Positions 7,027 to 13,404 of a stretch of 24,818 bases of DNA are shown piece by piece. The DNA is taken from assembly GCA_964575675.1 (NCBI GenBank), contig CAZNRY010000039.1, positions 1-24,818 of the forward strand, in the 5' to 3' direction. The stretch's first letter is position 1; each line of letters starts with the position of its first letter. The notes beneath the pieces were generated by a model that did no database searches, was not told the DNA's origin, and saw only the letters and a program-made list of their open reading frames with translations. The position numbers and the translations under genes are program-made. This DNA comes from CAZNRY01 sp964575675. Its GTDB lineage: Bacteria; Eisenbacteria; RBG-16-71-46; CAIMUX01; VGJL01.

Positions 7027-9009
7027 GTGACGAAGGTGAAAAACGTAAGGACCCGGAATGGGGGATCAGCAGGTTTCTTGAGAGCACTCTGGATCTCCAA
7101 CTCTGCGTACTGGAGGGTCGCGACCCTGCTCGGGGCCGCCGTCGTGCTGTCAGCGTTTCTGATCTCGAAACACTTCGGAGGAGGACTCCCCGGCTGCGGT
7201 CCCGAAAGCGGTTGCGAAGCCCTGGAGAAGACGCCGTGGGGGATGGTGCCCGGGATGCGGTGGCCTGTCTCCTTTGTGGGCTTCGCCTACTTCTTCGCGT
7301 TGCTCGTCGGGTGGATGGTGATGGACCGGGAGGAGCTGCCGGCAGCGGCACGATGGCTCATGCGGGCCGGTGGCGCCGCCTCGCTACTCTTCATTGGCGT
7401 GATGCTGGCCTACGGCAAGTTCTGTTCCTACTGCGTCGGAGTTCACGCCGCCAACCTAGCGGTTCTCCTTGTGGTCGAGCGGGAAACGTGGAGGACTGCA
7501 CGCCGATCACCTTCGGGAGGCGAGTCGGTATCTTGGGCCCTGATGCGAAGGATTGCTGGGACTACACTCGGCGCCTTCCTGGTGGTCTCCCTGGTGCTCA
7601 GTGTTGCCAATACCCGCCTCCAACAGGGAGAGCGCGTCCGCGCGGAGGCCGATCGGCGCGAATCTACCGAGAAGATCCTGGCGCAGACCCAAACCCAACC
7701 CCAGGCATCGCCCCAGGCGCCGGCCACTCAAGCTCCCAGTTCCGGAACCGCTGCGGACAGGTGGGGCAGTGCCGGCTTTGCCGGCCGCTATCGCCTTGGC
7801 CCAGAAGCCAGTCCCATCCGGATCGTGATGCTGACCGATTATCAGTGCATCGACTGCCAGAAGGTCGAACGGGAGATCGAGGAGATCCTTGCCTCACGCA
7901 GCGACATCGCCCTGTCGGTCAAGCATTACCCGATGTGCGCGGAGGCGGAGCCCGGAGTGCCCTGCAATCGATATGTGAGTCAGACGCTGCACGCCAACGC
8001 GTGCTGGGCCGCCAGAGCGGCCGAGGCTGCCGGCATCTTGAAAGGTGATCAGGGATTCTGGGAGATGCACCGGTGGCTTTTCTCCAAGGAAGGGACCTTC
8101 ACCGACGGAGATCTTGAAGCCGGTCTCCGCCAGATGGGTTACAACCCTGAGTCGTTCCGTGCGGTCATGCGAGGAGAGGAAACCCTGCGCCGGATTCAAG
8201 CGGACTGCGAAGAAGGAAGTGCTCTCGGGCTCTACTTCACCCCGATGGTCTTCGTCAACGGAGTCGAGTTCAAGGGCTGGCAGGTTCCTGGCGCTCTCCG
8301 ACGCACGATCGAAGAGGTCGCAGCCAAGAACCCTCCTCCGCTCACCGCGAAGGCCGACCGGCCGGCCTTTGCAGCTTCGAAAGACGTCCAAGACTGGCGT
8401 GATCAATCGGCTCGCATGATGCCCCCCGACACCCGATCCTGGTCCACCGGGGCCGCGAATGCGAGCGCGGTTCCGGCTGGATCTCGGTTTGTCGACGTGA
8501 TCCTGTTCGGGGACTACCAGGAGCCGTATACCGCGTCCATGGATGTGGCGATTCGTGACCTATTGAAAGCGAAGCCCAACATCCGGTACACATTCCGACA
8601 TTTTCCCATCGACCCGAAGATCAACCCCACCCTTCCCGCCCAGGTACGGCCGGAGGCGCTGCACCCACTGGCGGGACGAGCGGCACAGGCCGCCGAGGCC
8701 GCCGGAAGCCTGGGTGGCGCTCAGGGCTACTGGAAGATGCACGACTGGCTCATGAGGAATCTCAGTTCCTTCAACGACGAGTCTCTCCGAGCAGCGGCAG
8801 GGAAGATGGGAGTGAATCCTGAAGCGCTGTTTGCGGAAATGGGAAAGCCAGATATTGCCGCGGTGATCGTCGAGGACGCGCGGGCTGCCCAGCAACTCGG
8901 GTTGACTGCGGTGCCCATGGTCTTCGTCAACGGCAAGTGGGTATGGCGAACGATGAGGGAGAACGAGAACATCGCCCTCCGCGTCATCGAAGAGGCCGGA
9001 AGGCCATAG
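7027..9009 (+). CDS. VKOR-DsbA-DsbA-like fusion, disulfide-forming membrane protein
   Basis: A 660-residue protein. Residues 20-160 are a vitamin-K-epoxide-reductase-type four-helix domain with the loop pair C57/C63 (CGPESGC) and the active-site C133-S-Y-C136. Such domains reoxidise thiol oxidases using quinone, replacing DsbB. Another membrane segment near residues 175-195 and a Q/A/P-rich linker lead to a DsbA-like thioredoxin domain with C274-I-D-C277 and the cis-proline segment YFTPMVFVNG. A second DsbA-like domain follows, including QGYWKMHDWLM and TAVPMVFVNG, but EPYT (499-502) replaces CxxC and the domain has no cysteine. It may be a scaffold or substrate-binding unit. GTG 7027 is chosen because GGAGG ends six bases upstream; a GTG at 6976 lacks such a site. 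Confidence 0.87.
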   Translation: MTKVKNVRTRNGGSAGFLRALWISNSAYWRVATLLGAAVVLSAFLISKHFGGGLPGCGPESGCEALEKTPWGMVPGMRWPVSFVGFAYFFALLVGWMVMDREELPAAARWLMRAGGAASLLFIGVMLAYGKFCSYCVGVHAANLAVLLVVERETWRTARRSPSGGESVSWALMRRIAGTTLGAFLVVSLVLSVANTRLQQGERVRAEADRRESTEKILAQTQTQPQASPQAPATQAPSSGTAADRWGSAGFAGRYRLGPEASPIRIVMLTDYQCIDCQKVEREIEEILASRSDIALSVKHYPMCAEAEPGVPCNRYVSQTLHANACWAARAAEAAGILKGDQGFWEMHRWLFSKEGTFTDGDLEAGLRQMGYNPESFRAVMRGEETLRRIQADCEEGSALGLYFTPMVFVNGVEFKGWQVPGALRRTIEEVAAKNPPPLTAKADRPAFAASKDVQDWRDQSARMMPPDTRSWSTGAANASAVPAGSRFVDVILFGDYQEPYTASMDVAIRDLLKAKPNIRYTFRHFPIDPKINPTLPAQVRPEALHPLAGRAAQAAEAAGSLGGAQGYWKMHDWLMRNLSSFNDESLRAAAGKMGVNPEALFAEMGKPDIAAVIVEDARAAQQLGLTAVPMVFVNGKWVWRTMRENENIALRVIEEAGRP

Positions 9010-9018
9010 GAGGAGTCC

Positions 9019-9402
9019 GTGAAGAACACAAGTGGTGGTGCGGGCGGGGGAGACAAGCATGCCGGGAGACGTGACAGACGGCTGGAGGTGCAGCGGCGCC
9101 GCTCCGGGCTAAGCAGCGGCAGGATCGCGCTGATCGTGGCCGTCGTTGGTTTGGTCCTGATCGTGGTGTTCATTGTCCCCCGCGGACAGCAGAAACCCGC
9201 CGAACCCCTCAAGCGTGCTGGATTCACGACCGGAATCGCGATCAACAACGTCGACCCGACGAGCGGCAAGCCGATCGTGGCCGGCATCACCTCCGTGTAC
9301 AAGGGGCACACGATTGGCCACTGCTGCGACCCCAGCAGACAGGAGTGGGAAGCTCTGAGCGTCGAGCGGAAGGAGGCGTTTATCCGCGGGTTCATGAGGT
9401 GA
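9019..9402 (+). CDS. Single-pass membrane protein with divergent YHS/TRASH-like domain
   Basis: A 127-residue protein. A basic N-terminal 35 residues and one membrane helix (IALIVAVVGLVLIVVFIV, about 36-53) place the rest outside the cytoplasm. The C-terminal domain reads NNVDPTSGKPIVAGITSVYKG, then HTIGHCCDP. This follows the pattern of secreted YHS/TRASH-like metal-binding domains (VCPVSGxPI ... YKGKTIGFCC). The usual first cysteine (VCP) is aspartate here, and the last motif cysteine is also absent (DPSRQEWEAL), leaving only the CC pair. GTG 9019 has AGGAGG five bases upstream and lies nine bases after the VKOR-DsbA stop, so the two are co-transcribed. A role in metal capture or as a thiol partner of the VKOR-DsbA protein is inference. 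Confidence 0.65.
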   Translation: MKNTSGGAGGGDKHAGRRDRRLEVQRRRSGLSSGRIALIVAVVGLVLIVVFIVPRGQQKPAEPLKRAGFTTGIAINNVDPTSGKPIVAGITSVYKGHTIGHCCDPSRQEWEALSVERKEAFIRGFMR

Positions 9403-9441
9403 GCTTCGGACCGGGCTGACTGTTGGTGGCTTCTCATGGCC

Positions 9442-9470
9442 TTGAAGGGCAGGTCCAGCCGTGCTAGACT
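9442..9470 (+). promoter_or_regulatory. Sigma70-like promoter of the secreted protein gene
   Basis: TTGAAG at 9442-9447 and TAGACT at 9465-9470 are separated by 17 bases, 43 bases upstream of the ATG at 9514. Confidence 0.55.
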
Positions 9471-9513
9471 CTTCGTGCTTCGACAGGCACGCAGGATCGG
9501 CAAGGAGGTTGCC

Positions 9514-10119
9514 ATGACACATCTGCTCGGCCGTTGTGTGGTCGCCTTGGGCTTTCTGTTGGTTGTCGCGCTCCCCGGCGCATGGGCTCAGGCCCAATCG
9601 AGTTCGAATATCTACCTCGACTTCGATGACGATGGCGACCCGTGGACGATCCGAACCGCGCTCCCGCAGGGGGTCACCTCCGGGACCGTCAAGTTCGTGC
9701 TCGAGGTAAATGAGCTTCCCCTGCCGCCCGTTCTGCTCGATGGGACGATCACAGAGGGGTGCTGCAACGGTCCGTACTACGATGGCCACTATGGGACCCA
9801 GGTCGACGCCGGAACGGTGACCTTCAATCCCGTCTACGTGGGGGAATTTGGTCTTGCCTTCCCGACCTGCACCTACTGCTGCCCCTGGGTTCTTACACTC
9901 CTCTTCGAATCATCTGCGCCCGTCGCGGTGGGACAACGGTATTTCATCGGCGAGGCGCAGTGGAATGCTTACTGCGACATCAGTGATCCATGTTCGCCCC
10001 CGACAGAGTTCACGGCATTCTTCAATGGTATCGGAGGCGTGAGTCAGATGGTCTTCTCGTGCCCGCCGACGGCGAGCGATCCGTTCTCCTGGGGTAGGAT
10101 CCGGTCCCTCTACCGTTAG
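9514..10119 (+). CDS. Secreted Cys-rich hypothetical protein
   Basis: A 201-residue protein with a clear Sec signal peptide (LLGRCVVALGFLLVVALPGAWAQA, cleavage after about residue 28). The mature part is beta-rich and begins NIYLDFDDDGDPWTIRT. It contains eight cysteines, grouped as GCC, C-T-Y-C-C, YC, PC and SC, so disulfide bonds are likely; the upstream VKOR-DsbA protein could supply them. It ends in the basic-aromatic peptide SWGRIRSLYR. From memory, similar WGxIKSLYR ends occur on many secreted proteins of Candidatus Eisenbacteria-like genomes. I do not recognise a domain. AAGGAGG lies five bases before the ATG, a promoter lies upstream, and a terminator hairpin follows the stop, so this is a single-gene transcript. 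Confidence 0.8.
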   Translation: MTHLLGRCVVALGFLLVVALPGAWAQAQSSSNIYLDFDDDGDPWTIRTALPQGVTSGTVKFVLEVNELPLPPVLLDGTITEGCCNGPYYDGHYGTQVDAGTVTFNPVYVGEFGLAFPTCTYCCPWVLTLLFESSAPVAVGQRYFIGEAQWNAYCDISDPCSPPTEFTAFFNGIGGVSQMVFSCPPTASDPFSWGRIRSLYR

Positions 10120-10151
10120 ATCGCGCTATCGAGAGATCCGGTAGAGAAACG

Positions 10152-10197
10152 CCGGGCCCCTGTCGAGTCACAACTCCGGGGGTCCGGTTCGCTTTCC
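10152..10197 (+). terminator. Terminator-like hairpin
   Basis: CCGGGCCCC (10152-10160) pairs with GGGGTCCGG (10179-10187), nine pairs with one G-T, and an 18-base loop. A T-rich stretch (TTCGCTTTCC) follows. It starts 33 bases after the stop of the secreted Cys-rich protein. Confidence 0.55.
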
Positions 10198-10335
10198 TCC
10201 CGAGCGTGCAAGATTGAGTGCGCGGGCTGTCGGAACGCATTACAGGGGAATGCGGGTCCGCCGGCGGATCACGACCGCGGGGGATCTCGAAGCTCATCAT
10301 GGCCGGAACGAGCCTCGGCGAGGTCAGATTGTCAT

Positions 10336-10351
10336 TGAGAACGTGATCTCA
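10336..10351. promoter_or_regulatory. CRP/FNR-like palindrome
   Basis: TGAGA-N6-TCTCA has the arm length and six-base spacing of CRP/FNR-family sites (TGTGA-N6-TCACA). It lies within a larger inverted repeat, ATTGTCA (10328-10334) and TGACAAT (10368-10374). It is over 440 bases upstream of the cytochrome b start, so a regulatory role for that operon is uncertain. Confidence 0.35.
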
Positions 10352-10572
10352 TTCACAAATGGAATTCTGACAATGTCATGGTCGCCTTTGTACTCCCGAA
10401 GGGAAGAAACGGATCAGCCAGCCTCTTCTTGGACTGTTCGCCGCGAGATGTTGGGATAAGCCCCCTTCGAGCCTTCGCCGTCTGCCAGTTTGCCGGCGTG
10501 GGACTGTAGTCGAGCGGTGCTCCGGACGACGGGTCAAATTGCCCTGTGGATCGACGCTTTCCAGCGATTGGA

Positions 10573-10596
10573 CCGCCGTCGTGAACTACGCGGCGG
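10573..10596. other. Stable bulged hairpin in the operon leader
   Basis: CCGCCG-T-CGT pairs with ACG-CGGCGG around the loop GAACT, nine pairs with a single bulged T. It is not followed by T residues. It could be an RNA structure in the leader or part of a small RNA. Confidence 0.4.
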
Positions 10597-10795
10597 CCCG
10601 ACCGCGAGAAGATCGTTCATCTCTCTTATTCGAGATCGTTCGCCGCAGTAGATTCACTCATCCATGACCCAACGCTCGTCATCCGGTGCGCATCTTGCTA
10701 GTGGGTCGACTGGACCTCTTGGACGGACCAGTTCTCGGACCTCGGAAAAGCATCGATCGCCGCACAACATGTCCCAGGGGGGCAAGTTTCAACTG

Positions 10796-11767
10796 ATGTC
10801 TCCGACCAATTCTCACGTAAGCCTCGGCCTCGTGCTGCCCGCAGACGCCCGCGCGCGCGGGAAGAGCCGCGATTTGCGGCCCCGATCCAATCGGGACCGC
10901 GGGGGCTCGGACGCTTGGATCCTCGCAACGGCGATCGCGCTGCTCGTCCTCGTGAACATCCTCGGGTTGACCTACTTCACCGCGCCCCTGCACGCCCGGG
11001 TGAGAAGTCCGCTTCACCTTTGGTTTCGACCCTCCGGCTTCGTCGGCCAGACGGCGGGGATCGCAGCATTCGTGCTCTTCCTGTTCCTATGGCTCTATTC
11101 CCTCCGGAAGCGGTTCCGGTGGCTGGGATTCATAGGGCCCGTGGCGCGCATCCTCAGGCTCCACATCGTCGCGGGACTCGTGATTCCGCTTCTCGCCGCG
11201 ACGCACGCGGGATGGCGTTTTGGAGGATTGGCGGGGCTTGGATACGCGGCGATGCTCGCCGTCTGTCTGAGCGGGGTGATCGGCCGGTACATCTACGTTC
11301 GCGCGCCCCGTACGCGGGAAGGCCTCCAGATGGACCTCGGCGAGGCGACTTCCGAGCGGGGCCGCCTGCTCCAGGAACTCGCGGATGCGACGGGGCTGTC
11401 CGTCTCATCGCTGGAGAGGATGTTGAAGGTCGAACCGGTCGGCCCCGAGCATCTTGGACTCTGGAGAACGATCCGGCAGATGGCGGCGGACGACCGGGTC
11501 CGCCGGCGCGCCGTGCGCGCGTTCATCAAGGATCTTCCGAAGAATGCCACCGGCGAAAACACGCCGAGCCACGGGACCGTCCGCCGGGTCGCACGGCTCG
11601 CCAATCGCGAGGTCGCCTTGGGCCAGCAGTGCCGGCTCCTCGATGCGACACAGCGAGTCTTCCGCTTCTGGCATGTGGCGCACATGCCGGTCGCAATGAC
11701 CACGCTCGTTGCCGTGTTCATGCACGTGATCCTGACGACGCTCCTCGGCGTCACGTGGCTGCGGTAG
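10796..11767 (+). CDS. Cytochrome b-type membrane protein (ferric-reductase-like), di-haem
   Basis: A 323-residue inner-membrane protein with about five helices: 41-60 (WILATAIALLVLVNILGLTYF), about 83-105, 120-140, about 146-165, and 295-320. Two helices carry histidines 14 residues apart, H123/H137 (LHIVAGLVIPLLAATH) and H296/H310 (HMPVAMTTLVAVFMH). This is the H-x13-H geometry that binds two stacked b haems in ferric-reductase/NOX-like proteins. A charged soluble section of about 115 residues sits between helices four and five. It should move electrons across the inner membrane. The start is uncertain; ATG 10796 is chosen because codons upstream (ATG 10664 or 10769) have a much lower third-position GC. 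The flavoprotein gene follows after 11 bases. Confidence 0.8.
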   Translation: MSPTNSHVSLGLVLPADARARGKSRDLRPRSNRDRGGSDAWILATAIALLVLVNILGLTYFTAPLHARVRSPLHLWFRPSGFVGQTAGIAAFVLFLFLWLYSLRKRFRWLGFIGPVARILRLHIVAGLVIPLLAATHAGWRFGGLAGLGYAAMLAVCLSGVIGRYIYVRAPRTREGLQMDLGEATSERGRLLQELADATGLSVSSLERMLKVEPVGPEHLGLWRTIRQMAADDRVRRRAVRAFIKDLPKNATGENTPSHGTVRRVARLANREVALGQQCRLLDATQRVFRFWHVAHMPVAMTTLVAVFMHVILTTLLGVTWLR

Positions 11768-11778
11768 GAGGATCCGCC

Positions 11779-13227
11779 GTGCAAATGCTCTTCACCGCGC
11801 TCGGATTCTTCGGACTCACGGCCATCTGCACCGTGGTCTACCTACGCCGCACGTCGACCGCCGCGCCGCCGGCTTCCGTTCGGGAAGGGACGCCGTGTCC
11901 GAGATGCGGCGTTCCCGTCGCCCCCGGGGGAAGGTACTGCCGCGGATGCGGCGTGCCGCAGCAGATCTACGAGATCGTCTCGGCGACGCTGAGCCGCGAG
12001 GTCGAGGGTGGAGAAGCAGGGAAGATCGCGCAACACGCGGTTGTGCGCGCCGATCAGTGTGTCGGCTGCGGGACCTGCGTCGCCGCCTGCCCGGAACCAG
12101 GCGCGCTGCATCTCGATAACAAGATCTCGATGGTCGACCGCACGAAGTGCGTGGGCCACGGGAGCTGCGTGGAGGCCTGCCCCGTCGGGGCGATCTTCCT
12201 CACCACGGGGGCGGCTGTTCAGAGGATCGAGGTTCCGCTGCTCACGGCCGATTTCCAGTCGAATGTGAAGGGGATCTACCTCGTTGGAGAACTCGGGGGG
12301 CGGGGACTCATCAAGAACGCGATCAACGAGGGGAAAATTGCGGTCGAGGCCATCGCCCGCGAGCTGCCCCCGGGTTCGCCAAGGGAAGACGGCGAGGTGG
12401 AAGCATCCGACGTCATCATCATCGGATCGGGCCCCGCCGGGTTGAGCGCGGGCCTCGAGGCCATCCGGTGCGGCCTGAGCTACCGGATGCTCGAACAGGG
12501 GACCGTCGCCGACACCGTCCGCAAGTACCCGCGCCACAAGATCCTCCTCGCCGAGCCGGTCCACATCCCGCTCTACGGGGATCTCTGGATCTCCGACGCA
12601 TCGAAGGAGTCGCTTCTTCAGATCTGGGAGACGATCATCGCCAACGCGGGCCTTCAGATCCTCTCCGGTTGTCCCGTCGAAAACGTCCAGCGCGACGGCT
12701 CGCTCTTTCTCGTGACCGCGCGCGAGAAGGTATTCCGGGCGCGCCGCATCGTCCTCGCGATGGGCCGCAGGGGAACGCCACGCCGGCTCGACGTTCCAGG
12801 CGAGGAGATGGGAAAGGTCTTCTACAACGTGGTCGAGATGGAGGAGTTCGCGGGCCAGAAGGCGCTTGTGGTCGGGGGAGGGGACAGCGCGGTCGAGACC
12901 GCCCTTGGTCTGGCGAACCAGGCGGGGACGGAGGTCACGCTCAGCTACCGCGCGGGCGCTTTTCATCGTCTCAAGGAACGGAATCTGGAGAAGCTGGAAG
13001 CGGCCTCCGCCGCGGGGAAAATCAACGTTCTCCTCGAGAGCCACGTTCGTTCGATCGATGTGGAGTCGGTCCAGATGGAAGTACGCGGGCGGACGATGAC
13101 GCTGCCGAACGACGTGGTGATCGTTCGGGTCGGAGGCGAGCCGCCGCCGCGGTTTCTGGAGCGGCTCGGGATCCGGATGGTGAAGAAGGACGTCTCTGCC
13201 GAGGCGCCCGAAGCGGCGGTCGCCTAG
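11779..13227 (+). CDS. Membrane-anchored zinc-ribbon/ferredoxin/FAD-NAD(P) oxidoreductase
   Basis: A 482-residue multidomain electron-transfer protein. One N-terminal helix (MLFTALGFFGLTAICTVVYL) anchors it. A zinc ribbon follows: C40/C43 and C54/C57. A two-cluster ferredoxin comes next. The first site is canonical (C94, C97, C100, C104); the second is C124, H127, C130, C134, with His where the second Cys belongs. A TrxR/YpdA-like flavoprotein fills the rest, with the FAD loop GSGPAG at 216-221 and the NAD(P) loop GGGDSA at about 366. It has no CxxC redox centre, so it is not a thioredoxin reductase. Expected flow is NAD(P)H-FAD-[Fe-S]-haem b, or the reverse. GTG 11779 has AGGAGG seven bases upstream; the ATG at 11785 is the alternative. 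Confidence 0.87.
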   Translation: MQMLFTALGFFGLTAICTVVYLRRTSTAAPPASVREGTPCPRCGVPVAPGGRYCRGCGVPQQIYEIVSATLSREVEGGEAGKIAQHAVVRADQCVGCGTCVAACPEPGALHLDNKISMVDRTKCVGHGSCVEACPVGAIFLTTGAAVQRIEVPLLTADFQSNVKGIYLVGELGGRGLIKNAINEGKIAVEAIARELPPGSPREDGEVEASDVIIIGSGPAGLSAGLEAIRCGLSYRMLEQGTVADTVRKYPRHKILLAEPVHIPLYGDLWISDASKESLLQIWETIIANAGLQILSGCPVENVQRDGSLFLVTAREKVFRARRIVLAMGRRGTPRRLDVPGEEMGKVFYNVVEMEEFAGQKALVVGGGDSAVETALGLANQAGTEVTLSYRAGAFHRLKERNLEKLEAASAAGKINVLLESHVRSIDVESVQMEVRGRTMTLPNDVVIVRVGGEPPPRFLERLGIRMVKKDVSAEAPEAAVA

Positions 13228-13275
13228 TCCTTGATCCATCGCTTCTGGTCGATCGTTTGGAGGGGGGGACTTCTC

Positions 13276-13404
13276 ATGCTTCTTGCCGGAGCCTCCGCGA
13301 GGGCGCAGGTCTCGCCCGGTTCCCTCTCCGCTGCCCACGAATCGCTCGAGGGCAACTGTCGCGCGAGGACCCGCTATCCGCAACGCCAGGGGCGAACACC
13401 ATGA
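13276..13404 (+). CDS. Short ORF, possible truncated cytochrome leader
   Basis: A 42-residue frame with a GGAGGGGGGG Shine-Dalgarno-like tract before its ATG; its TGA overlaps the giant cytochrome's ATG (ATGA at 13401-13404). It reads MLLAGASARAQ, a truncated signal-like start, then VSPGSLSAAHESLEGNC. The SPGxLSxAHxxLEGxxxC pattern resembles the mature N-terminus of multihaem cytochromes found with this type of operon, where CxxCH normally follows. Here the sequence turns into RARTRYPQRQ without a haem site. I read it as either a small leader giving translational coupling or the broken start of another cytochrome gene. Confidence 0.35.
   Translation: MLLAGASARAQVSPGSLSAAHESLEGNCRARTRYPQRQGRTP

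Larger units (their letters stand above)
10120..10795. other. 676-bp intergenic region with several structured elements
   Basis: I see no convincing gene here; the longest open frames have ordinary shadow composition. The region holds a terminator (10152-10197), a CRP/FNR-like palindrome inside a wider inverted repeat (10328-10374), a bulged nine-pair hairpin (10573-10596), and a direct repeat AGATCGTTC (10610-10618, 10633-10641) with a possible -10 TAGATT at 10649-10654. It is the leader of the electron-transfer operon. Confidence 0.6.

Noticed and set aside
10664..10795. N-terminal extension of the cytochrome b protein
   Set aside because: Third-position GC of these codons is about half, lower than in the downstream coding part, and no good ribosome binding site is present; treated as leader.
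11779..13227. Thioredoxin reductase
   Set aside because: The FAD and NAD(P) loops match, but no CxxC redox centre exists and a ferredoxin and membrane anchor are fused.
12147..13400. Much longer open frame upstream of the cytochrome, overlapping the flavoprotein gene
   Set aside because: It is arginine/proline-rich shadow translation. The signal peptide starts at ATG 13401 and the other frame codes a recognisable flavoprotein.
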